DNA of 13,392 nt from Firmicutes bacterium UBA5486 (GTDB lineage: Bacteria; Bacillota; UBA4882; UBA10575), in contig DIPO01000060.1 in NCBI GenBank assembly GCA_002427045.1, positions 1 to 13,392 of the forward strand. The letters are read 5' to 3'. This document shows, one piece after another, positions 12,719 to 13,392 of this stretch. The notes below the pieces were generated by a model that was not told where the DNA came from, searched no databases, and saw nothing but the letters and a program-made list of their open reading frames with translations. The stretch's first letter is position 1. Each line of letters opens with the position of its first letter. The translations under genes were made by a program, and so were the position numbers.

Positions 12719-13378
12719 ATGATAATGAAGCATTTCTGTTTTAGAAAGACTGGGTGTTGCATAATTGCGTTGCTGGTTCTGTCCTTAGGCTTAACTGGTT
12801 GTGTTGGAGGAGGTGGAGGTAGCAAATCCTATATCGCCTCGGGTAAGGTCGTGGATGGAAATGGTGATGGAATAGATGGTGTAAAGATTTTGGTTACTGG
12901 GGGTACGAGCAATACGACTACAACAGAAAATGGTGGGAAATATGCATTGACGGGTTTAACCGGCATCTGCACATTGACTCCAATCTTAGAAGGATACATT
13001 TTTGAACCGAATAATAGAGAAATTTCAAAGGCAAGTACCAATGTAGAGTTTACGGGAGCAATGACACCCATCGAACCCGAGGTAAATACTCTTACTGTAG
13101 AAAACGGAACCGGTGGGGGAGATTATGTTGAAGGTATGACCGTCAATATCAGTGCTGATGCCCCACGAGAGTCAGGTAAAGTGTTCGACGAGTGGATTAC
13201 TTCAGGCGGCGGGAGCTTTGCCGATGTGAACGCTGAAAGTACTAGCTTTACTATGCCGAACAATGCCGTTACGGTAACCGCAACCTATAGAGATGCCACT
13301 ATGGCAGATTACTTTGAGTTTGATAGCAGTACTGGCACCATAATAAAGTACCAGATAAAAGGTAAGTATGATCACTAG
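12719..13378 (+). CDS. Cell-surface lipoprotein with regulatory-like and InlB-like domains, probably truncated
   Basis: 219 residues. ATG 12719 (5 bases after AAGGAG at 12708-12713) or ATG 12725 (11 bases) are both possible starts. An N-terminal signal peptide ends in the lipobox LTGC, with lipidated Cys28, followed by a glycine spacer. Residues about 38-112 resemble a carboxypeptidase-regulatory or SdrD B-like beta domain (SGKVVDGNGDGIDGVKILVTGG; GGKYALTGL; GYIFEPNNREI). Residues about 120-192 match a divergent InlB B-repeat (TLTVENGTGGGDYVEGMTVNISA; FDEWITSGG; FTMPNNAVTVTATYR). The end, DYFEFDSSTGTIIKYQ, is the usual opening of BspA-type leucine-rich repeats, but the frame stops ten residues later, so the repeat domain is absent. 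The protein is likely exposed on the outer face of the membrane, role unknown (adhesion or binding). Truncation by frameshift or by an element beyond the window is inferred. Confidence 0.75.
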   Translation: MIMKHFCFRKTGCCIIALLVLSLGLTGCVGGGGGSKSYIASGKVVDGNGDGIDGVKILVTGGTSNTTTTENGGKYALTGLTGICTLTPILEGYIFEPNNREISKASTNVEFTGAMTPIEPEVNTLTVENGTGGGDYVEGMTVNISADAPRESGKVFDEWITSGGGSFADVNAESTSFTMPNNAVTVTATYRDATMADYFEFDSSTGTIIKYQIKGKYDH

Positions 13379-13392
13379 CGTTGCATAAAACT

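Noticed and set aside
1..13392. CRISPR array, tRNA, rRNA, integrase or complete insertion sequence
   Set aside because: No regularly spaced identical repeats, no cloverleaf or rRNA sequence and no transposase or recombinase motif was seen in either strand.

Overview
The window looks like an accessory, resistance-rich stretch of a Bacillota chromosome, probably a clostridial or related anaerobic lineage. Signs of this are strong AGGAGG-type ribosome binding sites, AT-rich intergenic DNA, consensus TTGACA / TATAAT-like promoters, a Gram-positive-style lipoprotein, and Bacillota-type families throughout. It is a patchwork. Intact resistance genes alternate with intergenic debris that includes toxin-antitoxin relics, small decayed ORFs and unexplained hairpins. 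The minus-strand SPFH region appears less AT-rich than its neighbours by eye.

Layout. 1-1756: the Msr(D)/Mel ABC-F macrolide-resistance gene, preceded by its six-codon leader peptide MYLIFM and an attenuator-like hairpin. 1850-3327: a translationally coupled pair, a nucleotidyltransferase of antibiotic-modifying type and a Vat/CatB-type xenobiotic acetyltransferase. 3432-4365: an AraC regulator with a GyrI-like ligand domain, ending in a very long hairpin. 4699-5448: a TPR-like domain fused to a rifamycin ADP-ribosyltransferase (Arr). 5449-5892: a structured RNA-like segment, a broken Phd/RelE toxin-antitoxin relic and a strong terminator. 5926-8608: an ArsR-controlled thiol/metalloid operon (ArsR, ArsP-type permease, cysteine-rich ferredoxin-DUF2703 fusion, an 18-codon peptide and a thioredoxin-like CxxC protein). 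8697-10635: a promoter with MarR-type operator, then overlapping marR and MATE efflux genes. 10652-10755: an N-terminal antitoxin relic, followed by a terminator shared by converging genes. 10884-12165: a minus-strand operon of an SPFH/stomatin-like membrane protein and a ribbon-helix-helix protein, whose promoter carries three ATGATAT boxes at exact 11-bp spacing. 12178-12718: decayed DNA with an orphan terminator. 12719-13378: a lipoprotein that appears truncated where a BspA-type leucine-rich repeat region would normally begin.

How the genes work together. The left half defends the ribosome and RNA polymerase against macrolides, streptogramin-like acceptors and rifamycins by target protection and drug modification. 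The centre couples metalloid sensing, redox handling and efflux. A MarR-MATE pair adds general drug extrusion. The most unusual points are: the drug-sensing MsrD leader kept intact; the TPR-Arr fusion; a strong ribosome binding site inside the AraC gene that could give a free ligand-binding domain; complementary halves of one type of toxin-antitoxin module at the two ends of the 5-kb ars-MATE block, in permuted order; and the SPFH-RHH operon with its phased repeat operator. All functional calls come from reading the sequence without database searches.
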